A DNA stretch of 33,872 nucleotides from Parvularculales bacterium. Lineage in GTDB: Bacteria > Pseudomonadota > Alphaproteobacteria > JAPOUT01 > JBAJNM01. Shown here in pieces: positions 1 to 8,920 of the stretch (its first letter is position 1; every line of letters begins with the position of its first letter). Below the pieces are notes generated by a model that ran no database searches, was not told where the DNA came from, and was given only the letters and a program-made list of their open reading frames with translations. Both the position numbers and the translations under genes were made by a program. The stretch spans positions 1-33,872 of the forward strand of contig JBAJNM010000019.1 of the NCBI GenBank assembly GCA_036881865.1, given 5' to 3'.

Positions 1-267
1 GCGCTTGGCCGTCGTCTTGCGCTTAGCCGTCGTTTTACGTCTGGCTGTTTTGCGCTTGGCCGTCGTCTTGCGCTTAGCCGTCGTTTTACGTCTGGCTGTT
101 TTGCGCTTGGCCGTCGTCTTGCGCTTAGCCGTCGTTTTACGTCTGGCTGTCTTGCGTTTGGCCGTTGTTTTACGCTTAGCCGTTGTTTTACGCTTAGCCG
201 TTGTTTTACGCTTAGCCGTTGTTTTACGCCTAGCCGTTGTTTTACGCCTAGCCGTTGTTTTACGTTT
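1..267. repeat. Nested tandem repeat (51-base units over 18-base units) inside the basic protein gene
   Basis: Three nearly identical 51-base units lie at 1-51, 52-102 and 103-153, with one mismatch seen at the end of the third. Each encodes 17 residues (KTARR plus two KTTAKR). From about 154 to 267 the array changes to 18-base units, each encoding one KTTAKR or KTTARR. Both unit lengths are multiples of three, so copy-number changes keep the reading frame. The near-identity of the 51-base units at the DNA level suggests recent amplification by slippage or recombination. Confidence 0.9.
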
Positions 268-282
268 CGATCTTGTAGCCAT
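1..282 (-). CDS. Histone H1-like lysine/arginine-rich repeat protein (5' part, runs off the window)
   Basis: The reading frame starts at ATG 282-280, directly after a strong ribosome binding site (GAGGAGGAA), and stays open for 94 codons to the left edge, so the C-terminus is not visible. After a short leader (MATRSKR) the protein consists only of KTTAKR, KTTARR and KTARR units. There are no acidic or aromatic residues, so the visible part is extremely basic and of very low complexity. Such composition is known from bacterial H1-like and AlgP-like DNA-binding proteins, so a nucleoid or nucleic-acid-binding role is inferred, not shown. The plus-strand frame over the same bases is also open (AVVLRL repeats), but it has no ribosome binding site and is a by-product of the repeat. 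The full length is unknown, and a longer protein with a folded domain beyond the edge cannot be excluded. Confidence 0.8.
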   Translation of the reverse strand, partial: MATRSKRKTTARRKTTARRKTTAKRKTTAKRKTTAKRKTTAKRKTARRKTTAKRKTTAKRKTARRKTTAKRKTTAKRKTARRKTTAKRKTTAKR

Positions 283-362
283 TTCCTCCTCGTCAAAGTA
301 GTTATTACATCATGTTATTCACAAAGCAGTCGTTGCTTCATGCGTTAATCGAAAACTACAAC

Positions 363-379
363 TGATTCGTCATGAATCA
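363..379. other. Interrupted palindrome in the gatB / basic-protein gap
   Basis: TGATTC at 363-368 and GAATCA at 374-379 form a perfect 6-base inverted repeat around a 5-base spacer. It lies 81 bases upstream of the basic-protein start and downstream of the gatB stop, in a 230-base gap. Read on the minus strand it is followed by GTTGTAGTTTTC, so it could be a weak gatB terminator or an operator for the basic-protein gene. A second, weaker inverted repeat (ATGCA/TGCAT, 466-481) lies closer to gatB. I see no convincing -35/-10 pair in this gap. Confidence 0.3.
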
Positions 380-512
380 ATTAACACACAAATCAACCAC
401 ACATCTAATAGTATAAGCAAGAACATAGACAACGTAAGTGACGCAACACCATCAACGCTTTGTTAATGCATTGCAGTGCATGACAACAACAATGAACACC
501 GAATACGTTAAT

Positions 513-2003
513 TTATGCGTCTTCAGAAGGCTCAGAGATATTTAGTTTTTGACGAAGTAATCCGTTTACGGATTGAGGATTTGCCTTGCCTTTACTGGAT
601 TTCATAACCTGCCCTACAAACCAGCCCAACATTTGCGGCTTGTTTTGAACCTGCGCTACTTTATCCGGATTAGAGGCTATAACCTCATCAACAATCGCTT
701 CAATAACGCTCATGTCCGTTACTTGACGTAATCCATACTCATCTACAATTTTTTGTGCGCTGTTGCCAGATTCTAACATTTTTTCAAAAATGTCCTTAGC
801 GATTCGCCCCGAGATAGTTTCATCAGCAATCAAATCAAGCAACTCACCAAGACCATCTGCCGTAACAGGTGTTGCTTCTATGGTGAGGTTTAGATGGTTA
901 AGAGCTGCTGATAATTCCCCCGTTACCCAATTGGCTACTAACTTCGCATCACGTCCCTGCGCTACAGTTTCATAATAATCAGCCAGCGCCCGGCCGGTGA
1001 TCAACACACCCGCATCATAAGCAGACAAACCATAGTCCGCTATCAACCGCTCTTTCTTGTCGTCCGGTAACTCCGGCAGATTACTTGCAATGTCATCTAC
1101 CCACGCCTGATCTAACCGTAACGGCAATAAATCCGGATCAGGAAAATACCTATAATCATGCGCCTCTTCTTTAGTACGCATAGGCCGGGTCTCCCCAAGA
1201 CGGGCATCAAACAGGCGGGTTTCCTGCACTATTTCACCCCCCTCCTCCAGTACAGAAATCTGGCGACGAGATTCATACTCTATCGCCTGACCAATAAACC
1301 GTATGGAGTTTATATTCTTAATCTCACAGCGTGTTCCCAAGGCCTCCCCCGGACGACGCACCGAGACATTAACATCGGCCCTCAAAGACCCCTGCTCCAT
1401 GTTGCCGTCACAACTGCCAAGATAACGTAAAACCGTGCGCAGTTTGCGCATGTACGTCTGAGCCTGAGTTGCAGAACGCATATCGGGACGAGAGACAATC
1501 TCCATTAAGGCAACACCGGCTCGATTCAAATCAACAAAGCTTAAATCGGGATCCTGATCATGGAGGCTTTTTCCTGCATCCTGCTCTAAATGCAGCCGCT
1601 CAATGCCCACCACGATGCTTTGACCATCGGGCATATCAAGAGATATCTGCCCCTCCCCTACAATCGGGTTTTTATATTGAGAAATCTGATAGCCCTGAGG
1701 CTGATCAGGATAAAAATAATTCTTGCGGTCAAAGACAGAATAAAGATTGATTTGAGCCCGCAAACCAAGACCTGTACGTATCGCTTGCTCAACACAATAC
1801 TGATTAATGACCGGCAACATACCGGGCATAGCGGCATCCACAAGGCTTACCTGAGTGTTCGGCTCTGCGCCAAAATCCGTACACGCACCCGAAAACAGTT
1901 TCGCGGAAGACGTTATCTGCGCGTGAGTTTCAAGACCGATGACAATCTCCCAGTCTCCGATAGCTCCGGCAATCAAATCACCTGTGTTATCCGCCACGCT
2001 CAT
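513..2003 (-). CDS. gatB: Aspartyl/glutamyl-tRNA amidotransferase subunit B
   Basis: GatB is the kinase and tRNA-binding subunit of GatCAB. That complex phosphorylates misacylated Glu-tRNA(Gln) or Asp-tRNA(Asn) and amidates it with ammonia supplied by GatA. The protein has the family N-terminus ([12 protein letters not shown], then SSAKLFSG), the Asp/Asn-rich core with [10 protein letters not shown], and the C-terminal tail domain ending in NGLLRQKL. I place the start at ATG 2003-2001, giving 496 residues, because it overlaps the gatA stop in an ATGA arrangement typical of translational coupling. A longer frame begins at 2018. The order gatC-gatA-gatB on the minus strand indicates one operon. 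Its presence implies that GlnRS, AsnRS or both are absent, which cannot be checked here. Confidence 0.96.
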   Translation of the reverse strand: MSVADNTGDLIAGAIGDWEIVIGLETHAQITSSAKLFSGACTDFGAEPNTQVSLVDAAMPGMLPVINQYCVEQAIRTGLGLRAQINLYSVFDRKNYFYPDQPQGYQISQYKNPIVGEGQISLDMPDGQSIVVGIERLHLEQDAGKSLHDQDPDLSFVDLNRAGVALMEIVSRPDMRSATQAQTYMRKLRTVLRYLGSCDGNMEQGSLRADVNVSVRRPGEALGTRCEIKNINSIRFIGQAIEYESRRQISVLEEGGEIVQETRLFDARLGETRPMRTKEEAHDYRYFPDPDLLPLRLDQAWVDDIASNLPELPDDKKERLIADYGLSAYDAGVLITGRALADYYETVAQGRDAKLVANWVTGELSAALNHLNLTIEATPVTADGLGELLDLIADETISGRIAKDIFEKMLESGNSAQKIVDEYGLRQVTDMSVIEAIVDEVIASNPDKVAQVQNKPQMLGWFVGQVMKSSKGKANPQSVNGLLRQKLNISEPSEDA

Positions 2004-3484
2004 GAGGCCCGCCACCACGGAGCAGGGGCTGCCTTAAAGCCCGCCGCCGTTTCCAGAGCACCAGCCAAACGTAGCAAAGTCTCTTCGTCAAAAGCCCTTC
2101 CTACCAATTGAAGAGATAGAGGCAACCCTGTTGCATCCTGTCCTACCGGCACAGTAATACCCGGCAAGCCTGCCATATTCGCGGGCACCGTAAAAATGTC
2201 ATTGAAATACATAGACAACGGATCTGCCTTATCCCCGCGAGAAAAGGCTGCCGAAGGGGTGGCTGGTGTCAAAATAGCATCCACTTTTTCATAAGCAGCG
2301 GCAAAATCCTGTGCTATCAGCGTACGTACCTTCTGGGCTTTTAGATAATACGCATCATAATACCCCTGAGAGAGCACGTACGTTCCAATCAGGATGCGCC
2401 GTTTGACCTCATCACCAAAGCCTGCAGCCCTTGTGTTCTCGTAAAGTGTGTCGATCTCATCGGCAGGAACCCGCAGCCCATAACGTACTCCGTCATAGCG
2501 TGCCAAATTAGAAGAAGCCTCTGCCGGTGCTACAATATAATAAGCCGGAAGAGCATACGTGATATGGGGCAGATCAACTTCTACAATTTCAGCGCCTGCC
2601 TCCTGTAACCATTGTTCCCCTTGCGACCACAATGCTTCCATTTCATCGGGCAAGCCCTCTATTCGACACTGCTTCGGGAGCCCTATCCGCAATCCTTTGA
2701 CATCACCGGTGAGGGCCTTCTCATAATGAGATATGGGATGATCGGCACAAGTAGAATCTTTCTCATCCGGTCCCGCCATGGCTTCGAGCATAATTGCCGC
2801 ATCCCGAACATCACGGGTCAACGGCCCAGCCTGATCAAGAGATGAAGCAAATGCCACAATGCCCCAGCGTGAGCATCGACCATAGCTGGGCTTCAACCCA
2901 ACAATCCCCGTAAGAGCGGCAGGCTGCCTAATAGACCCTCCCGTATCTGTTCCCACGGCTGCTACCGCCAAGCGCGCCGCCACCGCCGCCGAAGCTCCTC
3001 CTGATGAACCACCGGGCGACAAGGGCGTCTCATCCCCCTTCCGCCGCCAAGGATTGGTCACCGGTCCAAAATAGCTGCTCTCATTAGAAGAGCCCATAGC
3101 AAACTCATCATTATTGAGCTTGCCCAGTAAAACCGCACCGCTTTGCCACAAGCGCCCAGTAACGGTTGACTCATATGTAGGTGTGAAATTCTCCAGAATG
3201 TGGCTACAAGCCGTTGTCTTTACGCCCTTGGTGCAGAACATATCTTTGATACCCAGAGGCATGCCTTCCAGCACGCCACCCTCACCTGCGCCGAGACGCT
3301 CATCGGACTCCCGAGCCATATCAAGCGCCCGCTCCGGTGTAACGGTGATATAGGCGTTCAAACTATCTGCCTCTTCAATAGATTGAAGATAGGCTTGTGC
3401 CAGTTCAACAGCGCTGAACTCCCGCTTCAGGAGACCTGACCGTGCATCCGCCAGACTAAGGGCTGTCAAATCAGACGCAGACAT
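2000..3484 (-). CDS. gatA: Aspartyl/glutamyl-tRNA amidotransferase subunit A
   Basis: GatA is the amidase-signature glutaminase of GatCAB and releases ammonia from glutamine for transamidation. The predicted Ser-cisSer-Lys triad is visible: Lys80 in GIKDMF, Ser160 in SPGGSSGG and Ser184 in [11 protein letters not shown]. The 24-residue gap between the two serines fits the family. The protein is 494 residues, the normal length. ATG 3484-3482 is preferred; a TTG codon just before it is an alternative. It lies 28 bases downstream of gatC and overlaps gatB by four bases. Confidence 0.97.
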   Translation of the reverse strand: MSASDLTALSLADARSGLLKREFSAVELAQAYLQSIEEADSLNAYITVTPERALDMARESDERLGAGEGGVLEGMPLGIKDMFCTKGVKTTACSHILENFTPTYESTVTGRLWQSGAVLLGKLNNDEFAMGSSNESSYFGPVTNPWRRKGDETPLSPGGSSGGASAAVAARLAVAAVGTDTGGSIRQPAALTGIVGLKPSYGRCSRWGIVAFASSLDQAGPLTRDVRDAAIMLEAMAGPDEKDSTCADHPISHYEKALTGDVKGLRIGLPKQCRIEGLPDEMEALWSQGEQWLQEAGAEIVEVDLPHITYALPAYYIVAPAEASSNLARYDGVRYGLRVPADEIDTLYENTRAAGFGDEVKRRILIGTYVLSQGYYDAYYLKAQKVRTLIAQDFAAAYEKVDAILTPATPSAAFSRGDKADPLSMYFNDIFTVPANMAGLPGITVPVGQDATGLPLSLQLVGRAFDEETLLRLAGALETAAGFKAAPAPWWRAS

Positions 3485-3512
3485 CAAAAATTCTCATCAC
3501 ACATGTTGCTTT

Positions 3513-3809
3513 TTATTCAACAATTTTGGGTGTGGTGAAAAAACCATCTTCTACCGCCGGTGCATTTGCCAAAACCTGCCGCCTATCACCACCATCGGTT
3601 ACTTTGTCCTTCCGCATCGGCAAATCCATAGTGAATACCGCCGTCATAGGCTGCACACCCTCTGTGTCTACCTCTTCCAGCTGACGCACCCACTCCAGAA
3701 TAGTGACTATATCCAGCGCCATGGCATCCAGAGCATCGTCCGGCAAGGTAAGACGTGCAAGATGGGCAATGTGGCGGACCATTTCTCGATCTTCAATCAC
3801 CATAGGCAT
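3513..3809 (-). CDS. gatC: Aspartyl/glutamyl-tRNA amidotransferase subunit C
   Basis: GatC is the small subunit that wraps around GatA and stabilises its contact with GatB. The 98-residue protein carries the family hallmarks: VRHIAHLARL near the N-terminus, then ILEWVRQLEEVDTEGVQPM, and a C-terminal FFTTPKIVE. Two in-frame ATGs exist, at 3809 and 3803. An AGGAG sequence lies two bases before the first and about eight before the second, so the second, giving a 96-residue protein, may be the real start. It is the first gene of the gatCAB operon and is divergent from ruvX. Confidence 0.95.
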   Translation of the reverse strand: MPMVIEDREMVRHIAHLARLTLPDDALDAMALDIVTILEWVRQLEEVDTEGVQPMTAVFTMDLPMRKDKVTDGGDRRQVLANAPAVEDGFFTTPKIVE

Positions 3810-3941
3810 TTCTCCTACGAACGAGCGGAATCAATAAAGAGCGTACCATCATCCCCGCCTTTACAGGCCGACGCCACTCAATCGTGATATGATAGCGCTC
3901 CCCGCATCATAAGTCATCCTTGTGTTCCAACATATAAAATC
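3810..3941. promoter_or_regulatory. Divergent gatC / ruvX promoter region
   Basis: These 132 bases separate gatC (minus) from ruvX (plus), so promoters for both operons should lie here. On the plus strand TATGAT (in GTGATATGATAGC, near 3893-3898) is a possible -10 element, and a TATAAA lies only a few bases before the ruvX ATG. No clear Shine-Dalgarno sequence precedes ruvX. I could not identify a convincing -35 element on either strand. Confidence 0.35.
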
Positions 3942-4430
3942 ATGCCTGCTCACTTGTTTGATATTGACACCGAACTCACAGCCCTGCGCCAAGACACACC
4001 CCCGGGACAACGACTGCTGGGTTTTGACGTAGGCAGTAAAACTTTGGGATTGGCGCTTTCCGATAGTCGTCTCGTGATCGCAACCCCTATAGAGACCATA
4101 CATCGAAGCCGGTTTAGCGATGATATCGTGCGCATAAGCACTTTAGTGAGCGAACACCATATCGGCGGATTCATCGTAGGATTGCCCCTTAATATGAACG
4201 GCAGTGAGGGTCCACGCTGTCAATCGGTACGGGCGTTTGCCTCTAACCTTACCGCTCATCTCCCTTTGCCTCTGGCTTTTTGGGATGAGCGTTTATCCAC
4301 GGCGGTGGTAACCCGTACTCTCATTGAGGCCGATGCCAGCCGTAAACGCCGCCAGATATTAGTGGATAAAATGGCCGCCGCATATATTCTTCAAGGCGCG
4401 CTAGACCGCCTCGGGCAAATGGTACCCTGA
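3942..4430 (+). CDS. ruvX: YqgF/RuvX family Holliday-junction-resolvase-like nuclease
   Basis: This RNase H-fold protein (162 residues) belongs to the YqgF/RuvX family, linked to processing of the 16S rRNA 5' end and proposed as a Holliday junction resolvase. The visible motifs are LLGFDVGSKTLGLALSD (first strand with the catalytic Asp), GGFIVGLPLNMNGSEGP, the WDERLST motif with the second acidic residue, and DKMAAAYILQ near the C-terminus with the third. The ATG at 3942 lacks an obvious ribosome binding site. There is a roughly 20-residue N-terminal extension before the core fold. It leads the plus-strand block and is followed by pyrB. Confidence 0.92.
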   Translation: MPAHLFDIDTELTALRQDTPPGQRLLGFDVGSKTLGLALSDSRLVIATPIETIHRSRFSDDIVRISTLVSEHHIGGFIVGLPLNMNGSEGPRCQSVRAFASNLTAHLPLPLAFWDERLSTAVVTRTLIEADASRKRRQILVDKMAAAYILQGALDRLGQMVP

Positions 4431-4487
4431 AATGACCGCCTTTATACCTTGCCACCCTCTGTCTATTCCTTATATGATGCCTCTTTG

Positions 4488-5468
4488 ATGAATGCGTCAA
4501 ATCAAGCTCGCTCCCAAGTCTTCCCTCATCAGCATCTTCTGGGGATTGGCGACCTTTCTGTTTCTGACATTACAAACCTGCTTGATCTAGCCGATAGCTA
4601 CGTCGCTTATAACCGTCAGACAGACAAAAAAAACGCTCTGTTAAGAGGGCGCACATTGATAAACCTGTTTTTTGAAGCTTCTACCCGAACTCAAAGCTCG
4701 TTTGAGTTGGCAGGCAAGCGCCTTGGCGCTGACGTCATGACTATGCCGATGCAGAAGTCATCTCTCAATAAAGGAGAAACTCTGCTTGATACCGCCGCAA
4801 CTCTCAACGCTATGAGACCTGATTTGCTGGTTATTCGACATAGTCAATCGGGGGTGGTTGAGTTGCTGGCACAAAAAGTAGAGTGCAGCGTTGTCAATGC
4901 CGGTGACGGTAGTCATGAACATCCCACACAAGCTCTGTTGGATGCCCTTACCATACGCCATGCCCTGGGACGAATAGAAGGTTTATCGGTGGCTATCTGC
5001 GGCGACATCCGTCACAGTCGGGTGGCACGCTCCAACATACATCTGCTCACGGCCATGGGCGCAAGAGTGCGGGCGATAGCCCCTTCAACCCTGCTGCCTC
5101 CCGGTCTTGAAGAGTTAGGCGTTGAGGTTTTTCACACCATGAAAGAAGGCCTTCAGGGGTGCGACATTGTTATGATGTTGCGTCTGCAAAAAGAACGTAT
5201 GGAGAGCTCGTTGATACCATCTTCCCGCGAATATTTTCATCGATATGGGTTAGATCGCGCGAAACTATCCTATGCCCGTCCCGAGGCACTGGTGATGCAC
5301 CCCGGGCCGCTTAACCGGGGTATGGAAATTGACAGCGATGTCGCTGATGACCCGACCCGCAGCCTCATCCACAAACAAGTTGAAATGGGCGTAGCGGTGC
5401 GCATGGCGGTGCTGGACATGCTGAGCCGAACGGCTCCGGTCGACACCCCATCAGAGATACCCTTATGA
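4488..5468 (+). CDS. pyrB: Aspartate carbamoyltransferase catalytic subunit
   Basis: PyrB catalyses carbamoyl phosphate plus aspartate to N-carbamoyl-aspartate, the committed step of pyrimidine synthesis. The carbamoyl-phosphate loop [13 protein letters not shown], the [11 protein letters not shown] motif and the C-terminal MHPGPLNRG motif are all present. ATG 4488 gives 326 residues and fits the family start ([11 protein letters not shown] soon after). A TTG at 4449 would add 13 residues with no family match. The stop overlaps the pyrC-like start as ATGA, so the two are translationally coupled. In several bacteria the partner of this PyrB class is a dihydroorotase-like protein, as here. Confidence 0.96.
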   Translation: MNASNQARSQVFPHQHLLGIGDLSVSDITNLLDLADSYVAYNRQTDKKNALLRGRTLINLFFEASTRTQSSFELAGKRLGADVMTMPMQKSSLNKGETLLDTAATLNAMRPDLLVIRHSQSGVVELLAQKVECSVVNAGDGSHEHPTQALLDALTIRHALGRIEGLSVAICGDIRHSRVARSNIHLLTAMGARVRAIAPSTLLPPGLEELGVEVFHTMKEGLQGCDIVMMLRLQKERMESSLIPSSREYFHRYGLDRAKLSYARPEALVMHPGPLNRGMEIDSDVADDPTRSLIHKQVEMGVAVRMAVLDMLSRTAPVDTPSEIPL

Positions 5469-6802
5469 CAGATGACAGGCACGCTAACACTGTGGTCTTT
5501 GTTAACGCCCGACTGATTGACGGGGTAAGTGAACAAGAGCAATCCGGCGGCATGGTTGTTCAGGATGGCCACATCAGCGCTATGGGGCCAGACATTGATG
5601 CAGCAGCAGTTCCTGAGGCAAGCCGCATTATTGATTGTGGTGGGCATATTCTCTGCCCGGGTCTTGTGGATATGCAGGTTTCGACCGGCGAGCCGGGTGC
5701 CGAGCATCGGGAAACTCTGGCCAGTGCCAGTCAAGCCGCTGCCCGTGGAGGGGTTACGTCTTTTGCGGTCATGCCAGATACAATGCCGGTGATTGACGAT
5801 GTGGCTCTGGTTGATTTTCTATCCCGACGGGCACGGGATACAGCGGTGGTCAATATTTACCCCACCGCCGCTCTCACCAAAAACCTGGACGGAGAGCACG
5901 TAACAGAAATCGCCCTGCTCAGTGAAGCCGGCGCCATTGCCTTCACCGATGGCCCCCACGCCCTCAAGGATGCCCAACTCATGCGTTACGCCATGACCCA
6001 TGCCGCCGACTGTGATGCACTTATCATCCATCACCCTGAAGAGCCATCGCTGTCTAAGAACGGCGTTATCAATGAAGGGACTCTATCCACCCGTCTTGGG
6101 TTACCGGGTATTCCGGCGGAAGCTGAAATTATCATGCTAGAACGCGACATACGGCTCGTGGCCATGACCGGTGCGCGATACCATGCCGGGCAAATCTCCT
6201 GCGCTGAATCCGTTGACTTGATATACAAGGCTAAACAAGACGGCTTGCCGGTTTCTTGTAGCGTGTCGGCCAATCATCTGGTGCTCAATGAAAGCGATAT
6301 CATGGGGTATCGCACTTTTTTGAAACTCTCGCCTCCCCTTCGCCGCGAAGAAGATAGACAATCTCTGCTGTCTGGTGTTGCTGAAGGTATTATTGACACC
6401 ATCGTTTCCGGTCATCTACCTGAAGATGCCGAGACCAAGCGCCGGCCCTTTGAGGAGGCCGCCTTTGGCTCCGTTGGTTTAGAAACCCTGTTGCCCGCCG
6501 CTTTGACTCTTGTGCATGGAGGCCTGATAAGGCTCCCCCATGTTTTACGCGCTTTAAGTACTACTCCAGCTGCTCATCTGGACCTTCAGGCAGGGGTTCT
6601 TGCTCCCGGACGCCCCGCCGATATCATTATCGTAGATCTCAATACCCCCGTTGTAATTGAAACAGAACGGTTGCAATCCAAATCCAAAAACGCAGCCCTT
6701 GATGGACGACTACTTCAAGGAGACGTGTTGCTTACCATGGTAGAGGGTCGTATCGTCTTCCATTCTGACAAACTCAACAACACGGGTCTCAACCATGCCT
6801 GA
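5465..6802 (+). CDS. pyrX: Dihydroorotase-like protein, probably non-catalytic (PyrC' / PyrX type)
   Basis: The 445-residue protein has the class I dihydroorotase fold signature (CPGLVDM near 64-70, [12 protein letters not shown], a conserved [13 protein letters not shown] near the C-terminus). The metal-binding HxH that normally follows PGLVDM is replaced by Gln71-Val-Ser73. The later HxxHxS element reads HAGQIS (second His to Gln243). The catalytic Asp before His-x-Pro is missing (SGHLPE, 315-320). These losses match the inactive homologues that some bacteria keep as structural partners of aspartate carbamoyltransferase. I therefore infer a scaffold role with PyrB; an active dihydroorotase should exist elsewhere. 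It overlaps pyrB by four bases and plsY by eight. Confidence 0.85.
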   Translation: MTDDRHANTVVFVNARLIDGVSEQEQSGGMVVQDGHISAMGPDIDAAAVPEASRIIDCGGHILCPGLVDMQVSTGEPGAEHRETLASASQAAARGGVTSFAVMPDTMPVIDDVALVDFLSRRARDTAVVNIYPTAALTKNLDGEHVTEIALLSEAGAIAFTDGPHALKDAQLMRYAMTHAADCDALIIHHPEEPSLSKNGVINEGTLSTRLGLPGIPAEAEIIMLERDIRLVAMTGARYHAGQISCAESVDLIYKAKQDGLPVSCSVSANHLVLNESDIMGYRTFLKLSPPLRREEDRQSLLSGVAEGIIDTIVSGHLPEDAETKRRPFEEAAFGSVGLETLLPAALTLVHGGLIRLPHVLRALSTTPAAHLDLQAGVLAPGRPADIIIVDLNTPVVIETERLQSKSKNAALDGRLLQGDVLLTMVEGRIVFHSDKLNNTGLNHA

Positions 6803-7481
6803 CCCTATCTCCTGGAGTTTTGCCTTGCCGTGGTATATGGCCGCCCTTGCGGGTGGGTATATTCTGGGTTCTATTCCGTTTGGGGTTATCCTCACCCGAA
6901 TTGTAGGCACTCCCGATATACGCACTGCCGGCTCGGGCAACATTGGAGCTACCAATGTTCTGCGCACCGGCAACCGATGGCTGGCAGCGGGAACCCTGCT
7001 GGGCGATATGCTCAAGGGAAGTCTCGCCGTGTTTATTGCCCAACGGTGGGGGCCGGACATAACGGTCATCGCTGCAATGGGTGCTTTCCTAGGACATCTC
7101 TTTCCGGTATGGCTAAACTTCAAAGGCGGCAAGGGCATCTCCACCGTCATTGGCATATTGCTGGTCTTATATTGGCCCGTTTGTGTTTTCTTCTGCGTGG
7201 TCTGGTTGCTGGCAGCTATTGTCACGCGATATTCTTCCGTAGCCTCACTGTCCGCGGTTGCCCTCACCCCTTTGTTTCTAGTGGCGGTGGATTATGGGTC
7301 TTACGAAGCACTACTGTGGCGAATGGCAGAGTTTAGATGGCAATATGTAGAACTCATGACGTTTATCGCTGTTATGGTCTTTATTCGTCACGGCCCCAAT
7401 ATCGTGCGCCTCTATCAAGGAGTAGAAACGAAAATTGGCCAAAAAGATAATCCTCCGCCTCCCGAACACAAAAAACAATGA
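6795..7481 (+). CDS. plsY: Glycerol-3-phosphate acyltransferase PlsY
   Basis: PlsY is an integral membrane enzyme that transfers acyl groups from acyl-phosphate to glycerol-3-phosphate, the first step of phospholipid synthesis. Recognisable motifs are GYILGSIPFGVIL, then GSGNIGATNVLR (glycerol-phosphate loop) and HLFPVWLNFKGGKG (conserved His and Lys loop). Several hydrophobic segments follow. At 228 residues it is slightly long for the family because of a Pro/Lys-rich cytoplasmic tail. It starts inside the end of the pyrC-like gene and its stop overlaps the dprA start (ATGA). Confidence 0.96.
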   Translation: MPDPISWSFALPWYMAALAGGYILGSIPFGVILTRIVGTPDIRTAGSGNIGATNVLRTGNRWLAAGTLLGDMLKGSLAVFIAQRWGPDITVIAAMGAFLGHLFPVWLNFKGGKGISTVIGILLVLYWPVCVFFCVVWLLAAIVTRYSSVASLSAVALTPLFLVAVDYGSYEALLWRMAEFRWQYVELMTFIAVMVFIRHGPNIVRLYQGVETKIGQKDNPPPPEHKKQ

Positions 7482-8596
7482 ATACTCGCGTATTAGGGCT
7501 GGAAGAAAAATTGGACTGGATGCAACTCATCCGTAGCGAAAACATCGGGCCGCTCACGTTTTATCATCTACTCAATCACTATGGAAACGCTACAGCTGCT
7601 TTAGAAGCCGCTCCCGAACTCGCATGGCGTGGCGGCAAGCGCCACCCCTTACAATTGGAAAGCCGTAGCAAGATTGAAAAGGAACTAGAAAATGCCACAA
7701 AGCAAGGTATTGAAATTATAGCCCTGCCGGAACCTTCTTACCCACCCCTCTTGCGCTCTTTGGATGATGCACCACCGCTTTTGTTGGTATATGGCAATAA
7801 ACATCTGCTTCTTAAAGATAGTGTGGCTATTGTCGGTGCCCGCAATGCCTCGGCCGGTGCGCGACGGCTAGCGGAAGATTTAGCCCGCGATCTTTCATCT
7901 CACGGCCTTATAGTTATCTCCGGATTAGCGCGCGGCATTGACACTATGGCTCACAACGGTTCTCTCAAGGGAGGTACCATTGCTGTGTTGGCCGGGGGTG
8001 TGGATGTCATATACCCCAAAGAAAATACCGACCTTTACGGACACATCCGACAAAAGGGCGTGTTAGTCAGTGAGATGCCTCTGGGGACGGAACCTCTGGC
8101 GCGATACTTTCCCCGCCGTAACCGAATTATTTCCGGCTGTGCTCTAGGCGTGATCGTGGTTGAGGCGGCCTTGCGGTCCGGCTCTCTTATCACTGCACGT
8201 TTAGCACTAGAGCAAGGACGAGACGTATTTGCCATACCCGGCTCTCCTCTTGACCCGCGCTCACGAGGTACCAACAATCTCATCCGCAATGGAGCCATGC
8301 TGGCTGAGAGCGCTCAAGATATTATAACGGCCCTTGAGCCTATGCGGGAGAGTCCTTTGGAAAGCCCCACCCTAGATATGAAGTCAGGAGAGACATGCCC
8401 AGCACCTGATATCAGCGACAAAGACCGTGCTCTAATTGTGGATTTGCTTAGTACAACGCCAGTCGAAATTGATGAGCTCACCCGACAAAGCGGCCTTGAT
8501 GTGGCCACCGTCATGGTGACTCTGCTGGAGATGGAGTTAGCCGGACGATTAGTCCGTGAGCCGGGCCAGAAAGTTTGTCTATCGGTTGAGAACTAA
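7478..8596 (+). CDS. dprA: DNA-processing protein DprA
   Basis: DprA (Smf) binds incoming single-stranded DNA during natural transformation and loads RecA. The Rossmann-like core begins at VAIVGARNAS and contains SGLARGIDTMAHNGSL, GGTIAVLAGGVDVIYP and FPRRNRIISG. The C-terminal winged-helix domain (about residues 305-372) is present, ending in LEMELAGRLVREPGQK. The N-terminal 70 residues resemble the SAM/HhH-like region. At 372 residues it is full length. It overlaps plsY by four bases and is followed by a 324-base gap before topA. Confidence 0.95.
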   Translation: MNTRVLGLEEKLDWMQLIRSENIGPLTFYHLLNHYGNATAALEAAPELAWRGGKRHPLQLESRSKIEKELENATKQGIEIIALPEPSYPPLLRSLDDAPPLLLVYGNKHLLLKDSVAIVGARNASAGARRLAEDLARDLSSHGLIVISGLARGIDTMAHNGSLKGGTIAVLAGGVDVIYPKENTDLYGHIRQKGVLVSEMPLGTEPLARYFPRRNRIISGCALGVIVVEAALRSGSLITARLALEQGRDVFAIPGSPLDPRSRGTNNLIRNGAMLAESAQDIITALEPMRESPLESPTLDMKSGETCPAPDISDKDRALIVDLLSTTPVEIDELTRQSGLDVATVMVTLLEMELAGRLVREPGQKVCLSVEN

Positions 8597-8920
8597 TAGA
8601 CGGACCAGAAAACGAGAAAGCATTATCAATGTGGGCTGCATGTTTTAGTGCAGTAACTCGTTTCTAGGCATTATCCAATATTGTTTTGTCCTGAATTTTG
8701 TCGGAGTCTATAGCTCCGTTTACGCCATAGTCAGTTGCAGTTTTCTATAAAACCAGTCAAAAAACGCTTAATTTATAGCCAAAACACCCTATATTACTGC
8801 TTAAAAACGCCTTTCGATTTGACAGCGTCTCTTGTTTTTTCCATGGTGCAGACGCAAAATCTGCCAAACCAATAGCACCTGACACTGAAAAACTAAAGGA
8901 ATCGGATATATTTTTCTCCC
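8597..8920. other. dprA-topA intergenic region with inverted repeats and a possible promoter
   Basis: This AT-rich gap of 324 bases holds no supported gene. Near dprA, AAACGAG (8610-8616) and CTCGTTT (8657-8663) enclose CTGCA (8636-8640) and TGCAG (8649-8653), which could fold into a two-part stem-loop acting as a terminator or RNA structure. Further on, TTGACA at 8819-8824 is a perfect -35 hexamer. The hexamer 17 bases later (CATGGT) is a poor -10, so the topA promoter is only tentatively placed. An AAAGGA at 8895-8900 is the nearest purine-rich stretch but lies 20 bases before the topA ATG. Confidence 0.4.

Noticed and set aside
1-282. CRISPR array
   Set aside because: The repeats are contiguous without unique spacers, and they encode a continuous protein.
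5-301. Plus-strand frame encoding AVVLRL repeats
   Set aside because: It is the antisense of the basic repeat protein. It has no ribosome binding site, and the opposite frame has a strong one and ordinary H1-like composition.
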